A DNA stretch of 11,114 bases. It comes from SVTX01 sp045653805. GTDB taxonomy: Bacteria > Bacillota > Clostridia > Oscillospirales > CAG-272. Shown here piece by piece: positions 1 through 5,645 of the stretch (positions are counted from its first letter, which is position 1; every line of letters begins with the position of its first letter). The notes under the pieces are model-generated. The model did no database searches. It saw only the letters and a list, made by a program, of their open reading frames with translations, and was not told the origin of the DNA. The stretch is from NCBI GenBank assembly GCA_045653805.1, contig JAZOMF010000093.1:1-11114 (forward strand), in the 5' to 3' direction. Both the position numbers and the translations under genes were made by a program.

Positions 1-202
1 TCACGCCAGTGGCACAGCCGGGTAGCCGCGTACGGATGGGATAAACGCTGAGAGCATCTAAGCGTGAAGCCCACCTCAAGATTAGATATCCCTCCTAGCT
101 TGACTAGGTAAGGTCACTTGTAGACTACGAGTTAATAGGTCGGAGGTGTAAGCACAGTAATGTGTTCAGCTGACCGATACTAATAGTCCGAGGGCTTGAA
201 CT
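1..202 (+). rRNA. 23S rRNA, 3' end (partial)
   Basis: The first roughly 200 bases are the 3' end of domain VI of a large-subunit rRNA. The signature segments are the run around 25-70 (GTACGGATGGGATAAACGCT, then GAGAGCATCTAAG) and the closing part GACCGATACTAATAGTCCGA just before the 3' end. The gene enters the window already in progress, so its 5' end lies to the left. The exact 3' terminus is set by analogy with clostridial 23S genes, which end near GGGCTTGAAC; it could be off by a few bases. It lies upstream of 5S and tRNA-Asn genes in the usual 23S-5S order. The spacer 203-293 is AT-rich and shows no gene. Confidence 0.96.
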
Positions 203-293
203 ACTTAGGTTCAAGTTTACACAATTACTTGAGTTTCTTCTACCAACCAAACACATACTTTATTCGGTTTTCAATGATCATAGAAGATCATAA

Positions 294-409
<116 letters not shown>

Positions 410-411
410 AT

Positions 412-469
412 TGCCCATAGGGGCATAGCAAGTTTGCAAAGCAAACTTGCCGTCAACCGTCAGGTTGAC
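412..469 (+). repeat. Hairpin cluster in the 5S-5S spacer
   Basis: Three consecutive hairpins fill the spacer between 5S copies 1 and 2. The first is TGCCC/GGGCA (412-425). The second is a perfect 10-bp stem with an AAA loop (428-450). The third is GTCAACC/GGTTGAC (452-469). None is followed by a T-run, so they do not look like terminators. They could be RNA processing signals or a small palindromic insertion. The spacer between copies 2 and 3 is shorter and lacks them. Confidence 0.7.
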
Positions 470-474
470 AGACA

Positions 475-590
<116 letters not shown>

Positions 591-623
591 ACAAAGATCT
601 GTTTGCCAAAAGGTGAGCAGAGA

Positions 624-739
<116 letters not shown>

Positions 740-745
740 ACAAAC

Positions 746-771
746 AAGGTTGCTTGAGTTCAGGCAACCTT
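746..771 (+). other. Hairpin between 5S copy 3 and tRNA-Asn
   Basis: An 8-bp perfect stem (AAGGTTGC, 746-753, with GCAACCTT, 764-771) with a 10-nt loop. Only a short T stretch is present at its 3' side and the tRNA begins 8 bp later. It is therefore more likely a processing structure in the rRNA-tRNA precursor than a true terminator. This role is inferred. Confidence 0.45.
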
Positions 772-778
772 TAGATAT

Positions 779-854
779 TCCTCCTTAGCTCAGTCGGTAG
801 AGCACATGACTGTTAATCATGGGGTCGTTGGTTCGAGCCCAACAGGGGGAGCCA
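779..854 (+). tRNA. tRNA-Asn (GTT anticodon)
   Basis: A complete cloverleaf of 76 nt. The acceptor stem is TCCTCCT (779-785) with AGGGGGA (844-850), discriminator G851, and CCA encoded at 852-854. The D-arm is GCTC/GAGC around AGTCGGTA. The anticodon stem CATGA/TCATG carries the loop CTGTTAA with anticodon GTT (asparagine). The T-arm is GTTGG-TTCGAGC-CCAAC. It lies in the rrn operon, 39 bp after the last 5S gene, and is followed at once by the operon terminator. Confidence 0.97.
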
Positions 855-1154
855 GAAAAAAGAGTAGGTCAACGACCTACTCTTTTTTCTGATTCACCCT
901 CTTGGACTCACCAACTCCCCATCTCCGCGTCTGAGCGGATTATGGGCGAGCGTCGCTTGCGACCTCGACAAGCTCGCTTGCGAGCGTGAGTCGTTAGGTT
1001 CGAGCCGCTTTGTGAAAGAGTAAGTCGTTGACCTACTCTTTTTTCTGATTCACCCTCTTGGACTCACCAACTCCCCATCTCCGCGCTTGCGCGGATTATG
1101 GGCGAGCGTCGCTTGCGACCTCGACAAGCTCGCTTGCGAGCGTGTGTCGTTAGG
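824..1154 (+). repeat. Tandem duplication starting in the tRNA-Asn T-arm
   Basis: Unit 1 (824-989) begins with the tRNA T-arm GTCGTTGGTTCGAGCC and runs through the terminator into a hairpin-rich tail. Unit 2 (990-1145) restarts with GTCGTTAGGTTCGAGCC, then diverges for about 10 bases, then repeats the terminator and tail at a constant offset of 156 bp. A third start (GTCGTTAGG, 1146-1154) is cut short. The tails of the two units are almost identical from 874 to 985 and from 1030 to 1141. Each unit carries GTCGC-TT-GCGAC (952-963; 1108-1119) and GCTCGC-TT-GCGAGC (972-985; 1128-1141). A third small hairpin is perfect in unit 2 (1081-1094) and degraded in unit 1 (925-938). There is no coding sequence in 891-1250; after 1154 the stretch is plain AT-rich DNA up to the promoters. 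Confidence 0.85.
854..890 (+). terminator. Intrinsic terminator of the rRNA/tRNA operon
   Basis: A perfect 17-bp inverted repeat with an AAC loop (854-870 and 874-890). The GC-bearing top is GTAGGTC/GACCTAC and the 3' arm ends in a run of six T (TCTTTTTTCT). It starts at the last base of the tRNA CCA. A degraded copy of the same hairpin recurs 156 bp downstream (1017-1045). Confidence 0.9.
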
Positions 1155-1249
1155 AATAAACGGTATATTTGATCTGATTTTAAATGAAGTACATTGAAAG
1201 CGACGGCTTTTAGGTGCTTATTTGATTGTTATTAGCTAATTAAAGCTCT

Positions 1250-1278
1250 TTGACGGTATTTATGCGCTGTGATATAAT
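1250..1278 (+). promoter_or_regulatory. Predicted sigma-A promoter P1 for the AEC transporter gene
   Basis: TTGACG (1250-1255), a 17-bp spacer, and TATAAT (1273-1278), with an extended -10 TGA directly before it. The start point would fall near 1285, upstream of promoter P2. The same GTGATATAAT block with following AAAC recurs in the promoter at 3958-3986. Confidence 0.75.
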
Positions 1279-1300
1279 CAAACAAAATTTGACATACCTA

Positions 1301-1329
1301 TTGCAAAATTAAAAGTATTGTGCTATAAT
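1301..1329 (+). promoter_or_regulatory. Predicted sigma-A promoter P2 for the AEC transporter gene
   Basis: TTGCAA (1301-1306), a 17-bp spacer, and TATAAT (1324-1329), preceded by TGC (extended -10). The start point would be near 1336, leaving a leader of about 24 nt with an RBS before the ATG at 1360. This promoter overlaps the longer reading frame that opens at TTG 1318, which argues against that start. Confidence 0.8.
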
Positions 1330-1359
1330 ATGTCTATTAATTTTTCTAAAGGTGATTTT

Positions 1360-2319
1360 ATGTTAATAGAAGATTTATTGTTTTCCTGTAACGTGGTTGT
1401 ACCTATCTTTTTGCTGATAATGCTGGGATATGCGCTGACTAGACTCAAGCTGTGGGACGGAAACTTTTTGAAGGTTGCAAACAACCTTTGCTTCAAGTGC
1501 TTTTTGCCTGTGCTTTTGTTCTACAACGTAGCAACTGCAAATATTTTTGAGGTTTTTAACGGCAAGCTGATCCTTTATGCTTGCATTTGTGCGTGCGCGC
1601 TGTGCGGTGTGCTTTTTCTCATCGTTCCCTTGTTCATTAAGGACAAAAAGAGAATGGGCGTTATGATTCAAGGCACGTTCCGCTCAAACTTCTTGCTGTT
1701 TGGAGTTCCGCTTGGACTAAGTATCGGAGGTCAGGATGGCGCGGTGCTGGCGGCGGTGTTGGCGTCCTTCTACGTTCCCGTTATCAACATGCTTTCCGTT
1801 ATCTCGCTTTATGTATTCAGCGACTCGAAAAGCAAAAGTTTGAAGTCCGCCTTGCTTGGAATTATCAAGAACCCCTTGATCATCGGCGGTGTTTCGGGTC
1901 TTATCTTCTCTCTGATAAGAAATTATATAGGTTTTGAGCTTCCTGAAATGGTAGACACGACGCTCTTTAATATTAAATCTATCGCCACCCCCTTTGCATT
2001 TTTGGTTTTGGGTGGTGACTTGAAGTTCGGCAATATGCTCCGCAATATAAAGCTTTCGGGCCTTTCGGTGCTGGGCAAAATTGTGATCATTCCCGCTGTT
2101 ATGATCACAATTTCGGCACTTTTGGGCTTCAATCAGCTTGAAATGGCTATACTTATTGCTGTTTTCGCAACCCCTAACGCGGTTTCCAGCTATGCCATGG
2201 CGCAAAATTATGAAGCGGACTATGAGCTGGCGGGCGAGATCATCACGCTTGGAACTCTGCTCTCTGTCCTGACAATGTTTGTTTTCATTACGTTGTCAAA
2301 ATCCGTGGGTTGGATCTGA
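1360..2319 (+). CDS. AEC-family (auxin efflux carrier-like) transporter
   Basis: A 319-aa integral membrane protein of the AEC/PIN-like family (Mem_trans). Bacterial members move small organic acids or similar solutes; the substrate cannot be read from this sequence. About ten hydrophobic segments are visible, roughly at 8-26, 36-58, 70-92, 108-122, 127-153, 167-186, 206-222, 238-256, 260-280 and 290-312. They are split by a charged cytosolic-type loop (KDKKR, 94-98). Family-like stretches are FRSNFLLFGVPL (107-118), the kinked PFAFLVLGGDL (211-221) and ATPNAVSSYAMAQNY (270-284), which resembles the conserved TM9 region. The ATG at 1360 is chosen because it follows AAAGGTGA at normal spacing; the TTG at 1318 overlaps the -10 box. 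The gene is monocistronic, flanked by two promoters and a terminator. Confidence 0.9.
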   Translation: MLIEDLLFSCNVVVPIFLLIMLGYALTRLKLWDGNFLKVANNLCFKCFLPVLLFYNVATANIFEVFNGKLILYACICACALCGVLFLIVPLFIKDKKRMGVMIQGTFRSNFLLFGVPLGLSIGGQDGAVLAAVLASFYVPVINMLSVISLYVFSDSKSKSLKSALLGIIKNPLIIGGVSGLIFSLIRNYIGFELPEMVDTTLFNIKSIATPFAFLVLGGDLKFGNMLRNIKLSGLSVLGKIVIIPAVMITISALLGFNQLEMAILIAVFATPNAVSSYAMAQNYEADYELAGEIITLGTLLSVLTMFVFITLSKSVGWI

Positions 2320-2333
2320 TCGCGAAATAATAT

Positions 2334-2364
2334 AAAAGCCCGATGCGTAAGCATTGGGCTTTTT
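2334..2364 (+). terminator. Intrinsic terminator after the AEC transporter gene
   Basis: A 13-bp stem AAAAGCCCGATGC (2334-2346) with GCATTGGGCTTTT (2351-2363), one G-U pair, loop GTAA, and five T at the 3' side. It starts 15 bp after the TGA stop. The A-rich 5' arm would also give some termination on the opposite strand. Confidence 0.9.
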
Positions 2365-2417
2365 GCACTTTTGTAGGTGTGCATAGGTCAGAAAACATGA
2401 GTGTGACGATTCTTCAC

Positions 2418-2446
2418 TTGAATTTGTGGTGTAATTATGATACAAT
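2418..2446 (+). promoter_or_regulatory. Predicted sigma-A promoter of the XRE regulator gene
   Basis: TTGAAT (2418-2423), a 17-bp spacer, and TACAAT (2441-2446) with TGA directly upstream (extended -10). The start would be near 2453, giving a leader of about 70 nt. The leader begins with a GC-rich patch holding the direct repeat GTCGGGC (2458-2464 and 2467-2473). Whether this is an operator is unknown. Confidence 0.75.
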
Positions 2447-2522
2447 AATTGTGTTAAGTCGGGCAGGTCGGGCGCGCGCGGTCACTTGCAGAGCTTATAT
2501 TGAAAGATCAAGGTTGTGTTTT

Positions 2523-3125
2523 ATGGAATTTAATGAGAAATTACAGGAGTTAAGAAAACAGCGGGGGATGACCCAAGAGGAGCTGGCACAGGTGCTCTTC
2601 GTTTCGAGGACTGCCATTTCAAAGTGGGAGTCAGGCAGGGGATACCCAAATATTGAATCGCTAAAGGCGATAGCGAAATATTTTTCGGTGACGGTAGACG
2701 AACTTCTTTCATCCGACCAGCTTTTAGCGGTAGCAGAGGAGGACAAAAAGCAGACCGAGAAGAGCTTTCGTGATACGGTGATGGGGCTTGTTGATATAAG
2801 CTCGGTAATGCTGATTATCTTGCCTTTATTCGCCGAAAGAGCAGATGGGATCGTTAACGGAGTGTCGCTGATAGCTTTGAGCACCTCTCAACCCTATTTA
2901 AAAATCGCTTTTTTTGCAGTTGTTGTGGCTATGGCGGTGTGGGGCATCCTTACTCTTGCTCTTCAAAGCTGTCAAAAAGCGATTTGGATAATATGCAAGG
3001 AGTGGGTGTCTTTGGGGCTTAGTCTTGCGGCGGTGTTGCTATTTATATTGGGATTGCACCCTTACGCTGCGGTTTTTGCCTTGAGTTTGATGGCAATAAA
3101 GGCTTTTATTATACTAAAAAGATAA
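2523..3125 (+). CDS. XRE-family HTH regulator with a membrane C-terminus
   Basis: A 200-aa protein. Residues 6-61 form a Cro/CI-type helix-turn-helix: LQELRKQRGMTQEELAQVL, then the recognition helix SRTAISKWESGRGYP, then SLKAIAKYFSVTVDELL. A short charged linker (70-83) leads into a hydrophobic half with three or four probable membrane segments (about 91-105, 127-148, 162-178, 181-197). It is therefore probably a membrane-anchored DNA-binding protein. Such fusions are common in Bacillota, often with unknown signals. The ATG at 2523 is preferred: the open frame extends upstream to 2343, but that extension crosses the terminator and promoter, and the HTH starts right at MEFNEKLQEL. The RBS (AAGG near 2510) is modest. 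No clear target gene is identifiable; the next gene (PAP2) has its own promoter. Confidence 0.88.
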   Translation: MEFNEKLQELRKQRGMTQEELAQVLFVSRTAISKWESGRGYPNIESLKAIAKYFSVTVDELLSSDQLLAVAEEDKKQTEKSFRDTVMGLVDISSVMLIILPLFAERADGIVNGVSLIALSTSQPYLKIAFFAVVVAMAVWGILTLALQSCQKAIWIICKEWVSLGLSLAAVLLFILGLHPYAAVFALSLMAIKAFIILKR

Positions 3126-3129
3126 CGAC

Positions 3130-3164
3130 ACGAGGTGTATCGGACTTGATACGCCTCGTTTCTT
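3130..3164 (+). terminator. Intrinsic terminator after the XRE regulator gene
   Basis: A 12-bp stem ACGAGGTGTATC (3130-3141) with GATACGCCTCGT (3148-3159), one G-U pair, loop GGACTT, followed by TTTCTT. It begins 4 bp after the TAA stop. The T-tract runs straight into the -35 box of the next promoter. Confidence 0.85.
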
Positions 3165-3191
3165 GATTTTGGTGTAATCTTCCTTTAAAAT
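3163..3191 (+). promoter_or_regulatory. Predicted promoter of the PAP2-family gene
   Basis: TTGATT (3163-3168), a 17-bp spacer, TAAAAT (3186-3191). Unlike the other promoters in the window it has no TGn extension. The start would lie near 3198, so the TTG at 3196 cannot serve as a normal start codon. Confidence 0.65.
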
Positions 3192-3234
3192 AGAGTTGGT
3201 TGAAATCAAAATATACGAAGAGGAAGATTTTAAA

Positions 3235-3915
3235 ATGAAGAAGAGAAATTTAAGTTATTTTGTACTTGGTGGAGGATTGCTTTTGTTGTTTGTTTTATGG
3301 ACGGTGTTGGTTAAGTTTGTTGACGTTGGAGCGATAGGCCCCGAGGGCTCTGCGGTGGGATTTGCTACGGTCAACGGATTTGTGCACGATGTTGTAGGGG
3401 TAAACCCGACGCTTTACACTGTAACAGATTGGCTGGGGCTTGTTCCTTTTGCCGTGGCGTTTGGATTCGCGATCTTGGGGCTTGTTCAGTGGATAAAAAG
3501 GAAAAATATTTTGAGGGTTGATCCAAGCATTCTGGTTTTGGGTGGATTTTATGCTGTAGTAATAGCATTTTATCTGTTTTTTGAGGTGGTTTCGATAAAT
3601 TACCGCCCTGTTTTGATAGAGGGTGTGCTTGAGACCTCTTATCCCTCCTCTACCACAATGCTTGTTATGTGCGTAATGCCGACAGCGATAATGCAGCTGC
3701 GCTCAAGAATTAAATTTAAGTGGTTGCGTGTTGCGGTGGTGGCATCAATCGTTGCTTTTATCGTTTTTATGGTAGCAGGCAGACTTCTTTCGGGTGTGCA
3801 TTGGTTCAGCGACATCATAGGCGGCGGTATATTGAGTGCGGGTCTTGTAACACTTTACTATGCTTTTTCCATTCTGTGTGATCGAAGCAACAATAAATAT
3901 TATTTAATATTGTAA
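3235..3915 (+). CDS. PAP2-superfamily membrane phosphatase-like protein
   Basis: A 226-aa membrane protein of the PAP2 (phosphatidic acid phosphatase type 2) superfamily. Members remove phosphate from lipid phosphates or undecaprenyl pyrophosphate at the outer face of the membrane. About six transmembrane stretches are visible (roughly 8-28, 65-87, 99-119, 141-155, 164-181, 196-214). Motif 3 is intact: R183, H189 and D193 in GRLLSGVHWFSD. Motif 1 keeps RP (R124, P125) but has Glu117 where the consensus K-x6-RP has Lys. Motif 2 reads PSST (137-140) where the consensus is PSGH, so the His is replaced by Thr. A subfamily with altered chemistry is possible, so the substrate is left open. Start: ATG 3235 follows AGGAAG with 8-bp spacing; TTG 3196 sits at the transcription start. 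Monocistronic. Confidence 0.85.
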   Translation: MKKRNLSYFVLGGGLLLLFVLWTVLVKFVDVGAIGPEGSAVGFATVNGFVHDVVGVNPTLYTVTDWLGLVPFAVAFGFAILGLVQWIKRKNILRVDPSILVLGGFYAVVIAFYLFFEVVSINYRPVLIEGVLETSYPSSTTMLVMCVMPTAIMQLRSRIKFKWLRVAVVASIVAFIVFMVAGRLLSGVHWFSDIIGGGILSAGLVTLYYAFSILCDRSNNKYYLIL

Positions 3916-3946
3916 CGGTGAATCGATTGATTCGCCGTTATTTTTT
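3914..3946 (+). terminator. Intrinsic terminator after the PAP2-family gene
   Basis: An 11-bp stem AACGGTGAATC (3914-3924) with GATTCGCCGTT (3929-3939), one G-U pair, loop GATT, followed by A and six T. The stem starts inside the TAA stop codon of the upstream gene. Confidence 0.88.
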
Positions 3947-3957
3947 ACGTCTACCTA

Positions 3958-3986
3958 TTGAAAAAATTGCATGAGTGTGATATAAT
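3958..3986 (+). promoter_or_regulatory. Predicted sigma-A promoter of the YitT-phosphatase operon
   Basis: TTGAAA (3958-3963), a 17-bp spacer, and TATAAT (3981-3986) with an extended -10 TGA. The start would be near 3993, giving a leader of about 60 nt before the ATG at 4052. The -10 region, GTGATATAAT followed by TAAAC, closely matches P1 at 1250-1278. Confidence 0.8.
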
Positions 3987-4051
3987 TAAACGTAATACTT
4001 TGATTTCAATTTTATGTGTATGATTATAGTTTAATTTATAAGGATAATTTT

Positions 4052-4936
4052 ATGTTCAAGAGAATTTTAAAGGAATATTCAGTAATAACCTTTGGAGCGG
4101 TTTTGGCGGCGGCGGCGATATATTTCTTTATGTTGCCAATGAATATCGCTATAGGAAGCGGCTCGGCAGTGGCAATGCTGTTGAATCACTTCTTCCCCCA
4201 GATCCCGATTTCGGTGTATTCCCTGATATTTAATATTATAATGCTGATACTCGGATTTTTGCTTATAGGAAGAGAGTTTGGAGCAAAGACGGTCTATGCT
4301 TCTATGGTAGTACCTATATCTCTTGGTGTTTTTGAGCAGATATTCCCCAACTTTCAATCGCTTACAGGAGACGCTCTGATCGATACCATCTGCTATATTC
4401 TTGTTGTGGGAATCGCTATGGCGATACTCTTTTCGCTGAATGCCTCATCGGGAGGACTTGATATAGTTGCCAAGATCATGAGCAAATATTTGAAAATGGG
4501 GCTTGGCACTGCGGTTTCTATTTCCGGAATTACCGTGGCTCTGACCTCAGTGTTCTATTGTAACGGCGACTACAAAATTGTGGTTATAAGCGTGCTGGGT
4601 ACATATTTCAGCGGGCTTTTGGTTGATAAATTTATTTTCGGATTGAATATCAAGCGCAGAGTTTGCATTATCTCGTCAAAGCTTGACGAGATAGTTGATT
4701 ACGTTCTTCATGACCTTCATAGCGGAGCGACACTTTACGAAAGCACCGGTGCATACGATAAGGTAACACGCCGCGAGGCGGTTGTTATCGTTGATAAAAA
4801 CGAATACAGACTTCTTATGGACGAGATAAAGCGAGTTGACCCTAAGGCGTTTGTTACCGTAATTGCAGTGAATGAGCTTAATTATCAGCCTAAAAATATT
4901 ACAGCAGGAGCCAAAAATAAAAAGTCCAAGAAGTAA
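4052..4936 (+). CDS. YitT family membrane protein (DUF161-DUF2179)
   Basis: A 294-aa protein with the two-part YitT layout. Residues about 10-200 are a five- or six-segment membrane domain; within it FFMLPMNIAIGSGSAVAMLL (25-44) and LNASSGGLDIVAKIMSKY (129-146) are typical. Residues about 202-275 are the soluble DUF2179 domain (RVCIISSKLDEIVDYVL, HSGATLYESTGAY, DPKAFVTVIAVNEL). The C-terminus is lysine-rich (KNKKSKK). The transport or sensing role of this widespread Bacillota family is not settled, and none is claimed here. Start ATG 4052 follows AAGGATAA at good spacing; the GTG at 4016 would add 12 residues without an RBS. The TAA stop directly abuts the ATG of the phosphatase gene (TAAATG, 4934-4939), which suggests translational coupling. 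Confidence 0.92.
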   Translation: MFKRILKEYSVITFGAVLAAAAIYFFMLPMNIAIGSGSAVAMLLNHFFPQIPISVYSLIFNIIMLILGFLLIGREFGAKTVYASMVVPISLGVFEQIFPNFQSLTGDALIDTICYILVVGIAMAILFSLNASSGGLDIVAKIMSKYLKMGLGTAVSISGITVALTSVFYCNGDYKIVVISVLGTYFSGLLVDKFIFGLNIKRRVCIISSKLDEIVDYVLHDLHSGATLYESTGAYDKVTRREAVVIVDKNEYRLLMDEIKRVDPKAFVTVIAVNELNYQPKNITAGAKNKKSKK

Positions 4937-5578
4937 ATGAAAACAAGATTTATAATGATACGCCACGGATTTAGTGTGGCAAACAACGAGCACAGATTTG
5001 CGGGCAACTCGGATATTCCGCTCACCGATCTGGGTAGGGCTCAGGCAGAGAAGTGCGCTGAGGCGTTGAAAAATGAAAAGATAGACGCCATCTACGCCAG
5101 CGACCTGCATCGCGCCTTTGATACCGCAGTGCCTGTTGCTAAGGCTTTGGGTCTTGAGATTACAGCCACCAAAAGCCTGCGCGAGATATTTGCGGGAGAA
5201 TGGGAGGGCAAGACCTTCGACCAGATTGATCGAGAACACCATGATGAGTTTGCTATCTGGAAGCAGGATATAGGTCGGGCAAGATGCACGGGCGGTGAAA
5301 GCCCGCAAGAGGTTTCTGCCAGAGTTTTGTCTATCCTTGCGGAGATTGCGGAGAAGCACGAGGGCAAGACGGTTTGCATCGCCACCCACGCAACGCCAAT
5401 CCGCTCGGTATGTACCGCCGCCGCAGGGCTGGATGCAACCGATATGGCAAAAATTCCGTGGACCGCGAATGCTTCTATCAGTCTTTTTGAGTATGAGGAT
5501 GGCGTATTTACCGCCATTTATACCAGTAATACCGATCATTTAGGAGATCTTCGCACAGCTCCGCCTACAAATGTGTAA
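4937..5578 (+). CDS. Histidine phosphatase family protein (PhoE/GpmB-like)
   Basis: A 213-aa cytosolic enzyme of the histidine phosphatase (phosphoglycerate mutase-like) superfamily. The N-terminal signature is IMIRHGFSVAN with the phospho-accepting His10 and Arg9. SDLHRAFDTA (55-64) carries the second Arg (R59). LREIFAGEWEG (81-91) has the acid residue E83. ATHATPIR (149-156) has the second catalytic His151. This set supports phosphatase activity through a phosphohistidine intermediate; the substrate cannot be assigned (sugar phosphates, nucleotides and cobalamin precursors are all possible in this family). It starts at the ATG abutting the YitT stop, with only a weak purine-rich stretch upstream (CAAGAAG), consistent with coupling to the YitT gene. 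The gene is followed by a strong hairpin shared with the convergent MATE gene. Confidence 0.92.
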   Translation: MKTRFIMIRHGFSVANNEHRFAGNSDIPLTDLGRAQAEKCAEALKNEKIDAIYASDLHRAFDTAVPVAKALGLEITATKSLREIFAGEWEGKTFDQIDREHHDEFAIWKQDIGRARCTGGESPQEVSARVLSILAEIAEKHEGKTVCIATHATPIRSVCTAAAGLDATDMAKIPWTANASISLFEYEDGVFTAIYTSNTDHLGDLRTAPPTNV

Positions 5579-5594
5579 AAAATCAAAAAAGATC

Positions 5595-5645
5595 AAACGA
5601 TGCCGTCATAGAGCGAATTAGCTTCTTGACGGCATCGTTTATTTT
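5595..5645 (+). terminator. Bidirectional terminator between convergent genes
   Basis: A perfect 14-bp stem AAACGATGCCGTCA (5595-5608) with TGACGGCATCGTTT (5627-5640) and an 18-nt loop, followed by ATTTTATTT on the plus strand. On the minus strand the stem is followed by a T-rich stretch (complement of 5575-5594). It lies between the stop of the histidine phosphatase gene (+) and the stop of the MATE gene (-), so it can serve both. Confidence 0.88.

Noticed and set aside
746..771. Terminator between 5S and tRNA-Asn
   Set aside because: The stem is clear, but the T-run is too short and a tRNA follows 8 bp later. A strong terminator lies after the tRNA instead.
891..1154. CRISPR array or multi-copy short repeat array
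   Set aside because: There are only two long units plus a fragment and no regularly spaced unique spacers. It is a tandem duplication, not a CRISPR.
1717..2205. A 162-codon open frame on the minus strand within the AEC gene
   Set aside because: Composition is typical of an antisense frame, rich in His, Arg and Asn, without motifs.
2343..2522. N-terminal extension of the XRE protein from the ATG at 2343
   Set aside because: It would begin inside the terminator of the AEC gene and run through the promoter at 2418-2446; the HTH starts at 2523.
4676..5539. A 287-codon open frame on the minus strand
   Set aside because: It lies opposite the YitT and histidine phosphatase genes, both with clear family motifs, and its translation shows no domain. 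It is a shadow frame.
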